Assembly: GCA_903876875.1 (NCBI GenBank)
Contig: CAIRBT010000096.1
Span: forward strand, 1-50,273
Reading direction: 5' to 3'
Length of the DNA stretch: 50,273 bases
Origin: an uncultured Geobacteraceae bacterium
GTDB taxonomy: Bacteria; Desulfobacterota; Desulfuromonadia; Geobacterales; Pseudopelobacteraceae
The notes under the pieces are model-generated. The model saw only the letters and a program-made list of their open reading frames with translations, was not told the DNA's origin and did no database searches. A program made the position numbers and the translations under genes. Numbering within the stretch: the stretch's first letter is position 1; each line of letters opens with the position of its first letter. Shown here piece after piece: positions 38,560-45,371 of this stretch.

Positions 38560-38946
38560 CTAATCCTCCAGAAATGATGTCGCCTCGCTTTTATTCATGG
38601 CCTTGCGGAGCCAGGGGGGAGGGTTGCCCCGTAGTACCTCTTGAAAACGTTCGATCGTCTCCTTCAGGCTCACCTCTCCGTTGGTTTTCATGGGATGGAT
38701 CTTGTGGGCCACCAGTTTGGCCGCCGCCGGGCCACCGATCTGCATGGTGTAGACAATGGCGCATTCGGTAAGCAGCTGGGCACGGGCGGCAATGCGGTCT
38801 TCTTCGTCCGCACCATGTTCACCCACACTGACCGCTTCCAGAAAAACCGCCTCATCGGGACCAATCTCCCAGATATGGAAGCTCTGACACTGGCCGAAGT
38901 GCTGATCAATAATTTCGCCGGTTGATGTGGTAAATGCAATTTTCAT
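38560..38946 (-). CDS. nifX: FeMo-cofactor carrier protein NifX
   Basis: The 128-residue protein begins MKIAFTTSTGEIIDQHFGQCQSFHIWEI and carries the FeMo-co carrier domain of NifX (about residues 1-105) and a C-terminal RGNPPPWLRKAM segment that is typical for full-length NifX. NifX binds the NifB-cofactor and VK-cluster and passes them to and from NifEN. It lies 18 nt after nifEN, so stoichiometry with the scaffold is likely. Expected to be cytoplasmic. Confidence 0.92.
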   Translation of the reverse strand: MKIAFTTSTGEIIDQHFGQCQSFHIWEIGPDEAVFLEAVSVGEHGADEEDRIAARAQLLTECAIVYTMQIGGPAAAKLVAHKIHPMKTNGEVSLKETIERFQEVLRGNPPPWLRKAMNKSEATSFLED

Positions 38947-38964
38947 AATGACTCCTTCGTACCG

Positions 38965-41724
38965 CTAATTGTGGGCCAACTTTTGGGCCTCTTTTGCATT
39001 GGCCTGGAACAGGTTGGCCACTTCGAACACCAGATTCAGGGTACCCCGATAGCCGGCCCAGACTTTCTGATGGGCTCCAAGCCGATCAAACACCGGCAGT
39101 CCGGCGCGGAGATGGGCACCTATTTTCAGCTTTCCGGCCGCCTGACGGCCATTTGAATTGGCCACCAGCAGATCAGCGCCGAGGGCAGCCGTTTCCAGAT
39201 CTTCCAGATCGCCAACGAACACCGATTCACTGGGAAGACCGTCAAGCCCCCTGGTGCGGGTGGCCGAGAGGACCGCCTGAATATGGCACCCCATACTTGC
39301 CAGAAAACGGGTGAGGGTTTTGACATTGTCCGACTCCAACGCCAGAGCAACTTTTTTGGTGCCGAACTGGTAGTGGCAGTCCACCATGGCATCCATGAGA
39401 CGACTTCGCCAGCGACGGTGTTTTTCCGGGATGGGACGGCCACTGATGGCTGAGAGAACCTCCATAAACAGGTCAGTTTCCGCCAGGCCGGTCAACGAGG
39501 TAAACCCGTAGGCCGGTATGGCAAATTTTTCCTTCAGCTTGAGTGCCCCCTTGGCCAGACTATCCCCCACAAACAGGGTGGCGGCACTTCTCCCGGCACG
39601 CCTGATATCGGCAACGGTTATGCCTCCGGTGGAGAGGGGGGAGACCACGTCATCAATATGACCATCCATGGCATTGGAAATATCGGGGATCGTCAACGCG
39701 GTGAGACCGAAGGATTCGATCAGCTCTTTTATCTCTTCCACATCGGCCGGGGTCAGGTGGGCACCCGGGAGAAAGTTGACCTGATCGGCCACGACTTCGC
39801 CCCCCTCCGGCAGGGTGGCGAGGATCGCTTCCACCGCCACCGCATACCCTTCCTGAAGGGAGCCGCAGTAATCAGGGGTTGCCGCATGGATGATCGGAAC
39901 GTGGGACACTTCCGGGTGTTCCCCGCGAAAATGGACGATGGCACTCTGCACGTCGTCCCCCATGGTTTCTGTCAGCCCCGAAGTCATCACGCCAACCACC
40001 TCCGGGTGGAACTTCTCAATGACCCGGCCGATGCCCTTTTTCAGGTTATCCCAGCCACCGAAAATGGCACTATCCTCACTCATGGCGGTGGCGTTCAGGG
40101 CAATGGACTCTTTGTAATGGCGGGACAACTGCAACCGGATAAAGGTGGAACACCCCTGGGCGCCATGGAGTAATCCCAACATATTATTGATTCCCAGATA
40201 GGCCATGGTTGCCCCCAGGGCCGGGGAATTTTTCTGGGGATTGACCGTGGCCGCCTTGGTGGATACCTTGACCCGTGACTTGGAGATATCTTCTGCCAGG
40301 AAGCTTTCGGCGTGCCCGGCAGCCAGGGCCAGATCGGCATCCCGGCTCCCCTCGTCCTTCTCCCAGGGGGCGGGAGCATTGAGAGTCGGCCAGATCGGAT
40401 TATTAACCGTCATATCCAGCTGGCGGGCAAAGGTTACCATCCCTTCATACCCGGCATACGGGTGTGAGCGGCCATGGTTGATATCGAGGAACGGCGTCTT
40501 GGTCTTGAGGGCGAGGAATTTGGTCTTGCCACCGGCCACAATCAGATCCGGCAGCTTGTCCCGCATGACCTCCAGCAGTCCGGCGGTTGAGGTATCCTCG
40601 ATAATTTTGGCATCCTTGTGCATCAACCCCTTCATCCGGTAGAAATCCTCAAGGGTCGAATTCTGGGTACCGGCTGCCAGAATTTCTACCCCCAGTTCGC
40701 TCAGGGAATTGACCATGGACCAGGTTTTCACCCCGCCGGTAAAGAGGACGGCGGTCTTCCCCTCCAAACGTGCACGGAAGGGGGCGATGGCACTGCGGCA
40801 CTTCTCCTCCTCCTCGGCGATGAGTCGTTCGACCCGATCCTGCATGACCCGTTTTTCCAGACCATTGACAATATTGTCCAGCTCCCGTGCGATGTCCCGC
40901 AGTGCCTTGGCCGTATCGGTCATGCCGTAAAACGACTCTTCCAGATAGGGCATGCCGTAGGTTTTCTGCATTTTCTTGGCAAGATTGGTGAGGGATTTGG
41001 AGCAGATGATGACATTCAGCTTGGCCCGATGGGCGTAGCGTAACTCTTCAAACTTGGCATCACCACTAAAGCAGGAGAGGACCTGAATGCCGAGGCGGTC
41101 AAAGAGCGGCAGCATCCCCCACAGGTCACCGGCAATATTGTACTCACCAATCAGATTGATCGGATATTCGCCGAGGTAGGGCGGTTCGGTGGTGCCGATG
41201 ACATACTTGAAGAGGATCTCACCGGCCAGCCGGTTGCCGATATTTTTATCACCGATGAATCCGGGGGTATTGACCGGAATGATCGGAATGGAGATCTTTT
41301 CCGCAGCGGCACTACAGACCGTCTCGATATCATCGCCGGTCATGGAGGTGACACAGGTGGCGTAGACAAAGATGGCCCGTGCCTGATCCCGGTACCGCTC
41401 CGCCAGATCTAAAATGGCCTTGTAGAGCTTTTTTTCTCCGCCGAAGATGACATCGTTTTCCAGCATCTCGGTGGTAAAGCCCCGGCGGTACAGCTGTGAG
41501 TCGGACGAGCGGGCACCCCGGTTATCCCAGGAATTCCCGGCACATGCGATGGGGCCGTGGACCAGGTGGATCACATCAGTAATCGGCATCAGCACGACCC
41601 GGGCACCGTCATAGGCACAGGAACGCTCGGTCCCCTCCCCCGGCTCGGATTTTTTACAGAACTTGGGTGCGCCTTTATCGTGGGTTTCGCAATTGTCGGT
41701 GTCGTACCAGTCAGGTTTTGCCAT
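38965..41724 (-). CDS. nifEN: Fused NifE-NifN scaffold for FeMo-cofactor assembly
   Basis: The 919-residue protein joins NifE (about residues 1-455) and NifN (about 490-919) by a linker of roughly 35 residues. The NifE half keeps the cysteines expected for cluster binding: Cys36 in SCAYDGA, Cys61 in IACAGNSWD, and Cys124 in YATCVTSMTGDD. The NifN half starts near QKNSPALGATMAYLGI and keeps Cys in GAQGCSTF. NifEN is the scaffold on which the NifB-cofactor matures into FeMo-co. The fused form is known from Geobacter-type genomes and is a strong taxonomic clue. The start ATG 41724 has GGGGAG 8 nt upstream. A sigma-54 promoter lies 81 nt further up. It heads the operon nifEN-nifX-fdxB-nifX2-draT. 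Confidence 0.95.
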   Translation of the reverse strand: MAKPDWYDTDNCETHDKGAPKFCKKSEPGEGTERSCAYDGARVVLMPITDVIHLVHGPIACAGNSWDNRGARSSDSQLYRRGFTTEMLENDVIFGGEKKLYKAILDLAERYRDQARAIFVYATCVTSMTGDDIETVCSAAAEKISIPIIPVNTPGFIGDKNIGNRLAGEILFKYVIGTTEPPYLGEYPINLIGEYNIAGDLWGMLPLFDRLGIQVLSCFSGDAKFEELRYAHRAKLNVIICSKSLTNLAKKMQKTYGMPYLEESFYGMTDTAKALRDIARELDNIVNGLEKRVMQDRVERLIAEEEEKCRSAIAPFRARLEGKTAVLFTGGVKTWSMVNSLSELGVEILAAGTQNSTLEDFYRMKGLMHKDAKIIEDTSTAGLLEVMRDKLPDLIVAGGKTKFLALKTKTPFLDINHGRSHPYAGYEGMVTFARQLDMTVNNPIWPTLNAPAPWEKDEGSRDADLALAAGHAESFLAEDISKSRVKVSTKAATVNPQKNSPALGATMAYLGINNMLGLLHGAQGCSTFIRLQLSRHYKESIALNATAMSEDSAIFGGWDNLKKGIGRVIEKFHPEVVGVMTSGLTETMGDDVQSAIVHFRGEHPEVSHVPIIHAATPDYCGSLQEGYAVAVEAILATLPEGGEVVADQVNFLPGAHLTPADVEEIKELIESFGLTALTIPDISNAMDGHIDDVVSPLSTGGITVADIRRAGRSAATLFVGDSLAKGALKLKEKFAIPAYGFTSLTGLAETDLFMEVLSAISGRPIPEKHRRWRSRLMDAMVDCHYQFGTKKVALALESDNVKTLTRFLASMGCHIQAVLSATRTRGLDGLPSESVFVGDLEDLETAALGADLLVANSNGRQAAGKLKIGAHLRAGLPVFDRLGAHQKVWAGYRGTLNLVFEVANLFQANAKEAQKLAHN

Positions 41725-41740
41725 GGCGTATCTCCCCGTT

Positions 41741-41795
41741 ATGAATAAGGTGGTCGGTGTAATGTATATTTCCGACCGTCAGCACCTTTATTCAT
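41741..41795 (-). ncRNA. 5' leader hairpin of the nifEN operon
   Basis: In the minus-strand leader ATGAATAA(A)GGT pairs with ACCTTATTCAT, and GGTCGG pairs with CCGACC; there is a 6-base bulge on one side and a 14-base loop. Extent 41795 to 41741. No U-run follows, so a simple terminator is not indicated; it may stabilise the mRNA or bind a regulator. Classed as RNA structure, not a known family. Confidence 0.5.
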
Positions 41796-41804
41796 CTCAG
41801 ACAA

Positions 41805-41820
41805 AGCACGGGGTGTGCCA
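41805..41820 (-). promoter_or_regulatory. Sigma-54 (-24/-12) promoter of the nifEN operon
   Basis: The minus strand reads TGGCACACCCCGTGCT. The GG at -24 and GC at -12 are spaced exactly as in the consensus TGGCACG-N4-TTGCW, with only two mismatches. The start site should be near 41795, about 70 nt before nifEN. No clear TGT-N10-ACA NifA box is visible upstream, which fits Geobacter-type control by other enhancer-binding proteins. Confidence 0.85.
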
Positions 41821-41875
41821 AGACGTTGTTTTAGATAACTCTCTGTTTTTATGGTGTTCTGTTTGAGAGGATAAA

Positions 41876-41922
41876 AAAGCACCTCGTTATCTGCTTATTA
41901 AATAAGCAGGACGAGGTGCTTT
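41876..41922 (-). terminator. Orphan leftward terminator upstream of nifEN
   Basis: A 12-bp outer stem (41876-41887 with 41911-41922) and a 9-bp inner stem (41891-41899 with 41901-41909) form one long hairpin. On the minus strand it is followed by a T-run (CTTTTTTAT), so it would end a leftward transcript. No minus-strand gene lies just upstream. Confidence 0.8.
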
Positions 41923-42251
41923 CTGGACAGATTATGAAGTGACCTGAACTGATCTGTTTTCACCCGACCGAATTCTTCCGACGACATCTTAAGCACAAAC
42001 CCCAAGCCAATAAGTTTGACAGAGGTGAAAGGTGGTCCGGTAATAATGAGGTTCAACGAAATGCTGAAGAATGATGTGCTTGTGACAGCCGTGAGACGTT
42101 TGACATTCAAAAAATAGTACCCGTTTTCAAAGGAGCGGTATTTGAGAGCACCGTGATACTGTTGGGTTGTATTTTAACGAAAACCCTTATTGTATGGTAA
42201 TTTGCGGTGATTTCTGGTATGTAGATTTACTTCAAGAAGCACAGGTATACT
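41923..42251. other. Intergenic stretch between nif terminator and defence island
   Basis: The 329 bp contain no gene that I can support. A 70-codon minus-strand frame (41898-42110) runs through the terminator and has no ribosome site or recognisable product. The stretch probably includes the left junction of the island. Confidence 0.5.
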
Positions 42252-42482
42252 ATGCAGTTCACCGATTACCATGCCAAATACTACGCCCATGAACTGACCA
42301 AACGCTGCTCTTTCGACAGCCTGGAAAAACTGGCCGCGTCACTTGCAGATGCCCAAGTTGACCTTAACCCCCATCAGGTAGACGCCGCCCTGTTTGCGTT
42401 CAGATCGCCACTTTCTCGTGGGGCTATCCTGGCTGATGAAGTTGGCTCGTACGATAAATTCTTACGATTGAAGTTTAGTTGA
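42252..42482 (+). pseudogene. Truncated SNF2-type helicase gene (N-terminal fragment)
   Basis: The 76-codon frame begins MQFTDYHAKYYAHELTKRC and continues with VDLNPHQVDAALFAFRSPL and GAILADEVG. This is the N-terminus of the large (about 950 residue) SNF2-like DEAD/DEAH helicases, whose next residues would be LGKT of Walker A. Here the homology stops right after ADEVG and 11 unrelated or far-downstream residues follow to a stop at 42482. The ATPase core is therefore missing. An internal deletion that joined the first 65 codons to the last few is the simplest explanation. The BRO-N gene starts 12 nt later, so the fragment may still serve as its leader. Confidence 0.75.
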
Positions 42483-42494
42483 AAGGAGTTGCTT

Positions 42495-43322
42495 ATGAGC
42501 ACTATCAAACTGTTTGAGTCAAAGAAAATTCGCTCTGTCTGGAATGCGGAAAAAGAGAAGTGGTATTTTTCCATAGTAGATGTGGTTGAAATTCTGACGG
42601 ACAGCCCTAATCCGAGGAAATACTGGAGCGTTCTGAAAACGCGTCTAAAAAAAGAGAACAGCCAGTTGACTACAAATTGTAGTCAACTGAAAATGCAGGC
42701 AGCAGATGGCAAGTTTTATATGACAGATGCCGCCGACACGGAACAGCTTCTGCGATTGATTCAGTCCATTCCATCTCCCAAAGCAGAACCTTTCAAGCTC
42801 TGGCTTGCGCGTGTTGGCTATGAGCGATTGGAGGAGATTGAAAATCCCGAACTATCCATGGAGCGAATGCAAGCTCTCTATGAGAAAAAGGGATATCCGA
42901 AAGAGTGGATTGATAAACGGATGCGTGGAATTGCTGTTCGTCAGGATTTAACTGATGAGTGGAAGAGCCGGGGAGCATCTACCAGCCTTGAGTATGCCAT
43001 ATTGACCAATGAAATCATGCAAGGTGCTTTTGATCTGAAGGTGGACGATTACAAACAGGTCAAGGGATTGGACAGAGAAAATCTGCGCGATCACATGACC
43101 GACATTGAGCTTATCTTGACCATGTTGGGTGAGGCCACAACGACCAAGCTTCATCGGGACCGCGACACCAAAGGTTTTGAACCGCTCAAGAAGGATGCCA
43201 AGGATGGCGGAGCTGTGGCCGGTAGGACTCGGAAGGATATTGAGAAGCAGGCCGGGAAGCCGGTGGTGTCCCGTGAGAACTTCAAGGAATTGGCAGGAGT
43301 AAGGAAAAAGCCGGTGAAGTAG
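42495..43322 (+). CDS. BRO-N domain protein (phage antirepressor / DinD-like)
   Basis: I start the gene at ATG 42495 (AAAGGAG 6 nt upstream); the TTG at 42489 would overlap the ribosome site. The 275-residue protein begins IKLFESKKIRSVWNAEKEK and has the BRO-N pattern (WYFSIVDVVEILTDS, PRKYWSVLKTRLKKE). The mid part carries LIQSIPSPKAEPFKLWLA and YERLEEIENPE, and the C-terminal part includes SLEYAILTNEIMQGAF and ENLRDHMTDIELILTMLGEA. Such proteins are frequent in phages and defence islands; they are thought to bind DNA, but a defence function is not proven. A 27-bp perfect palindrome lies in the coding sequence at 42663-42689. Confidence 0.85.
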   Translation: MSTIKLFESKKIRSVWNAEKEKWYFSIVDVVEILTDSPNPRKYWSVLKTRLKKENSQLTTNCSQLKMQAADGKFYMTDAADTEQLLRLIQSIPSPKAEPFKLWLARVGYERLEEIENPELSMERMQALYEKKGYPKEWIDKRMRGIAVRQDLTDEWKSRGASTSLEYAILTNEIMQGAFDLKVDDYKQVKGLDRENLRDHMTDIELILTMLGEATTTKLHRDRDTKGFEPLKKDAKDGGAVAGRTRKDIEKQAGKPVVSRENFKELAGVRKKPVK

Positions 43323-43406
43323 TAAAATATAACTGGATTCCGCCTAACATACAGTATATTTTAACAAATTTATTTAGATTTAAGCCGTTTTGACAGGGGA
43401 TTAGTC

Positions 43407-44810
43407 ATGAAAATAATGTTTGAGAAGCTTGGCGCAATAGATCGTGGTTGTTTGGAAATATCTGATTTAACGATAGTATGCGGCGAAAATAATACAGGCA
43501 AAACCTATGTAACGTATGCGGTCTATTGCCTTCTCAAGTCCTGGATAAGCCTTACCCGTATTGGGCTTAGCAATGAAATGAGCGAATTAAGAGCAAATGG
43601 TGTTGTTAAGGTTGACATTCAGACCAGAATTATTGACAGGTGGGCTGATATAAAAAACGGAGTCATTAAAAACTTCATGGATGCTTTTCCTGCAATGATG
43701 GCTTCACGAGGAGAGCTCTTTTCTGAAACATCGCTGGATTTTGAAATAGAGTTTGGGGATGGTTGGAGAAAACAGCCTTTTTCAACTGACTTGAGAAGTG
43801 AGCAAGGGCGACTACTCATTTCAATCAGCAAGCCAGAAAATTCAACCATTGCGGAAATAACCGCTGCCAGCCAACTAGAACATGAAATGGGTACTCTTTC
43901 TGGTTTTCAAGAGTTTATCGAAGAGGCACTTATTTCCATTACACTGTCTGACATTATTCCGAATGTTTTTATGGCAAGCACTGAAAGAACCGGAGCCACC
44001 ATTTTCAAGAATGATCTCAATCTTGCAAAAAATAGTGTTGTAGAACTACTTGCTCAGCTCCACAAAAACGGGGGTAATGAACTTAATCCAGGGAAGGTGT
44101 TTGCTACCCTTTATCGCAGGAACTATGCTCGACCTGTAGATGACAATGTTCGTTTTGCTAATGCGCTGCCAGGGCCAGATAATGAAGTGGGAGCATTGAT
44201 AAAAAGATATCCGCAGTTACTTGAGAAGTTCGGCCAGATTGTTGGCGGCTTATATGTTACTAACAAAGATGGTGTCACCTATTTCCAGCCATCTGGCACA
44301 CGTCTTAAACTTGGTCTTGGCGAAACATCCAGTGCAGTCCGCTCTTTATTGATTCTCTGGTACTGGCTTAAATTTCAGGCTCGCCCTGGCGATTTGCTCA
44401 TGATTGATGAGCCTGAGTTGAACTTACATCCGTCAAATCAGCGGAGACTGGCAAGGTTCCTGGCTTACCTTGTAAATTATGGTGTCAAGGTTTTCATAAC
44501 GACTCATAGCGATACCATAGTAAGGGAGTTCAACACGCTGATTATGTTGTCCCGTAATCTTCCTCACTTTGAGCCTATTCGGAAAAAACATCATTACGTT
44601 CAGGAAGAACACTTGGATTCTACTCGTGTAAGACTTTATTACACCGGTGACGATCTGTTCGACGTGCCAGGTGCAAAAACGAGGAAGAGATTAACAACTT
44701 TGCTCTCTGCTGCTATTGACCCACGACTGGGCATAGATGTGAAAACATTTGACCAGACAATTATAGACATGTCTTCTATGCAAGATGATTTGCGTTATGG
44801 GGGGGAGTAG
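43407..44810 (+). CDS. ABC-type AAA ATPase of a putative two-gene defence module
   Basis: The 467-residue protein has an ABC/SMC-like ATPase core of the OLD/RecF kind. Walker A is CGENNTGKT (residues 25-33), a signature-like LGLGETSSA is near residue 301, Walker B is LLMIDEPELNLHP (about 329-341), and the H-loop is TTHSD (366-369). The insert between (about 40-290) is helical and probably a coiled-coil or arm domain. There is no fused TOPRIM or HNH nuclease. The next gene starts directly after its stop codon (0 nt gap) and encodes a putative nuclease, so the two form a unit. The base composition looks more AT-rich than the nif or gsp genes, suggesting recent transfer. A ribosome site AGGGGA precedes ATG 43407. 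Confidence 0.85.
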   Translation: MKIMFEKLGAIDRGCLEISDLTIVCGENNTGKTYVTYAVYCLLKSWISLTRIGLSNEMSELRANGVVKVDIQTRIIDRWADIKNGVIKNFMDAFPAMMASRGELFSETSLDFEIEFGDGWRKQPFSTDLRSEQGRLLISISKPENSTIAEITAASQLEHEMGTLSGFQEFIEEALISITLSDIIPNVFMASTERTGATIFKNDLNLAKNSVVELLAQLHKNGGNELNPGKVFATLYRRNYARPVDDNVRFANALPGPDNEVGALIKRYPQLLEKFGQIVGGLYVTNKDGVTYFQPSGTRLKLGLGETSSAVRSLLILWYWLKFQARPGDLLMIDEPELNLHPSNQRRLARFLAYLVNYGVKVFITTHSDTIVREFNTLIMLSRNLPHFEPIRKKHHYVQEEHLDSTRVRLYYTGDDLFDVPGAKTRKRLTTLLSAAIDPRLGIDVKTFDQTIIDMSSMQDDLRYGGE

Positions 44811-45371
44811 ATGCCTGCTGAGATACTTCCAGTTATTACCACCACATTTAAGCCTGAAAAACATATTCCAGTTGAGGGTGCTTCAATAATCATAAAGGAA
44901 ACTTCACGAGAAGCCAGCTTGAAGTCAGTGAAACTAGTTAGTCTTGGTACTGAGGCGGTTGGTTTGAAGTTTGATCTTTGCGGATTTCCTGGCGACAAAG
45001 TTTTCAACACTCCAGATCTTCAGAGGGCTTGCGATGCGATAGTTTTCTGCCAGTTTCAGGGCGAAGGATACATCTTGTGTTGTGAACTGAAGTCAAGTGA
45101 ACCGACCCGAAATGAAGCAACAGTTCAGTTTCGGAGTAGCCTCTGTTTCACTGATTATGTAGAGAGCGTCCTGAAAAATTATCATCACCTGTCAATTCAT
45201 GGCTGGAAACGTAGATACTTTTTGTTTCATGATGCAGGCAAGACGCCTATTAGCAAGCCCCCTCTCTGTGACCAAGTAATTACCAATGACCATCCCGAGA
45301 AAGCTCATTTTATACCCGTACAGAATGGTGCAAGTATTTACTTGAGGAAGTTGTTGGGTAAGCCTCTATGA
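44811..45371 (+). CDS. Putative PD-(D/E)XK-like nuclease partner of the AAA ATPase
   Basis: I do not recognise this 186-residue protein as a named family. It shows a pattern that fits a PD-(D/E)XK nuclease core: Asp75 in RACDAIVF, then Glu92-x-Lys94 in YILCCELKSS at the end of the next strand, and Gln106 in ATVQFRSS on the following helix. The N-terminal 60 residues are beta-rich. Its gene abuts the ATPase gene with no gap and overlaps mod by 4 nt, so all three are coupled. A nuclease driven by an ABC-type ATPase would resemble the logic of several known defence pairs, but the nuclease fold differs from TOPRIM (PARIS) and HNH (Septu). The reading is an inference from motif and context. Confidence 0.6.
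   Translation: MPAEILPVITTTFKPEKHIPVEGASIIIKETSREASLKSVKLVSLGTEAVGLKFDLCGFPGDKVFNTPDLQRACDAIVFCQFQGEGYILCCELKSSEPTRNEATVQFRSSLCFTDYVESVLKNYHHLSIHGWKRRYFLFHDAGKTPISKPPLCDQVITNDHPEKAHFIPVQNGASIYLRKLLGKPL

Noticed and set aside
41898-42110. Minus-strand frame of 70 codons upstream of nifEN
   Set aside because: It overlaps the long terminator hairpin, has no ribosome site, and matches nothing I recognise.
43407-45371. Assignment of the ATPase pair to PARIS, Septu or Gabija
   Set aside because: The partner lacks a visible TOPRIM, HNH or helicase core, and the ATPase has no fused TOPRIM, so naming it would be a guess.
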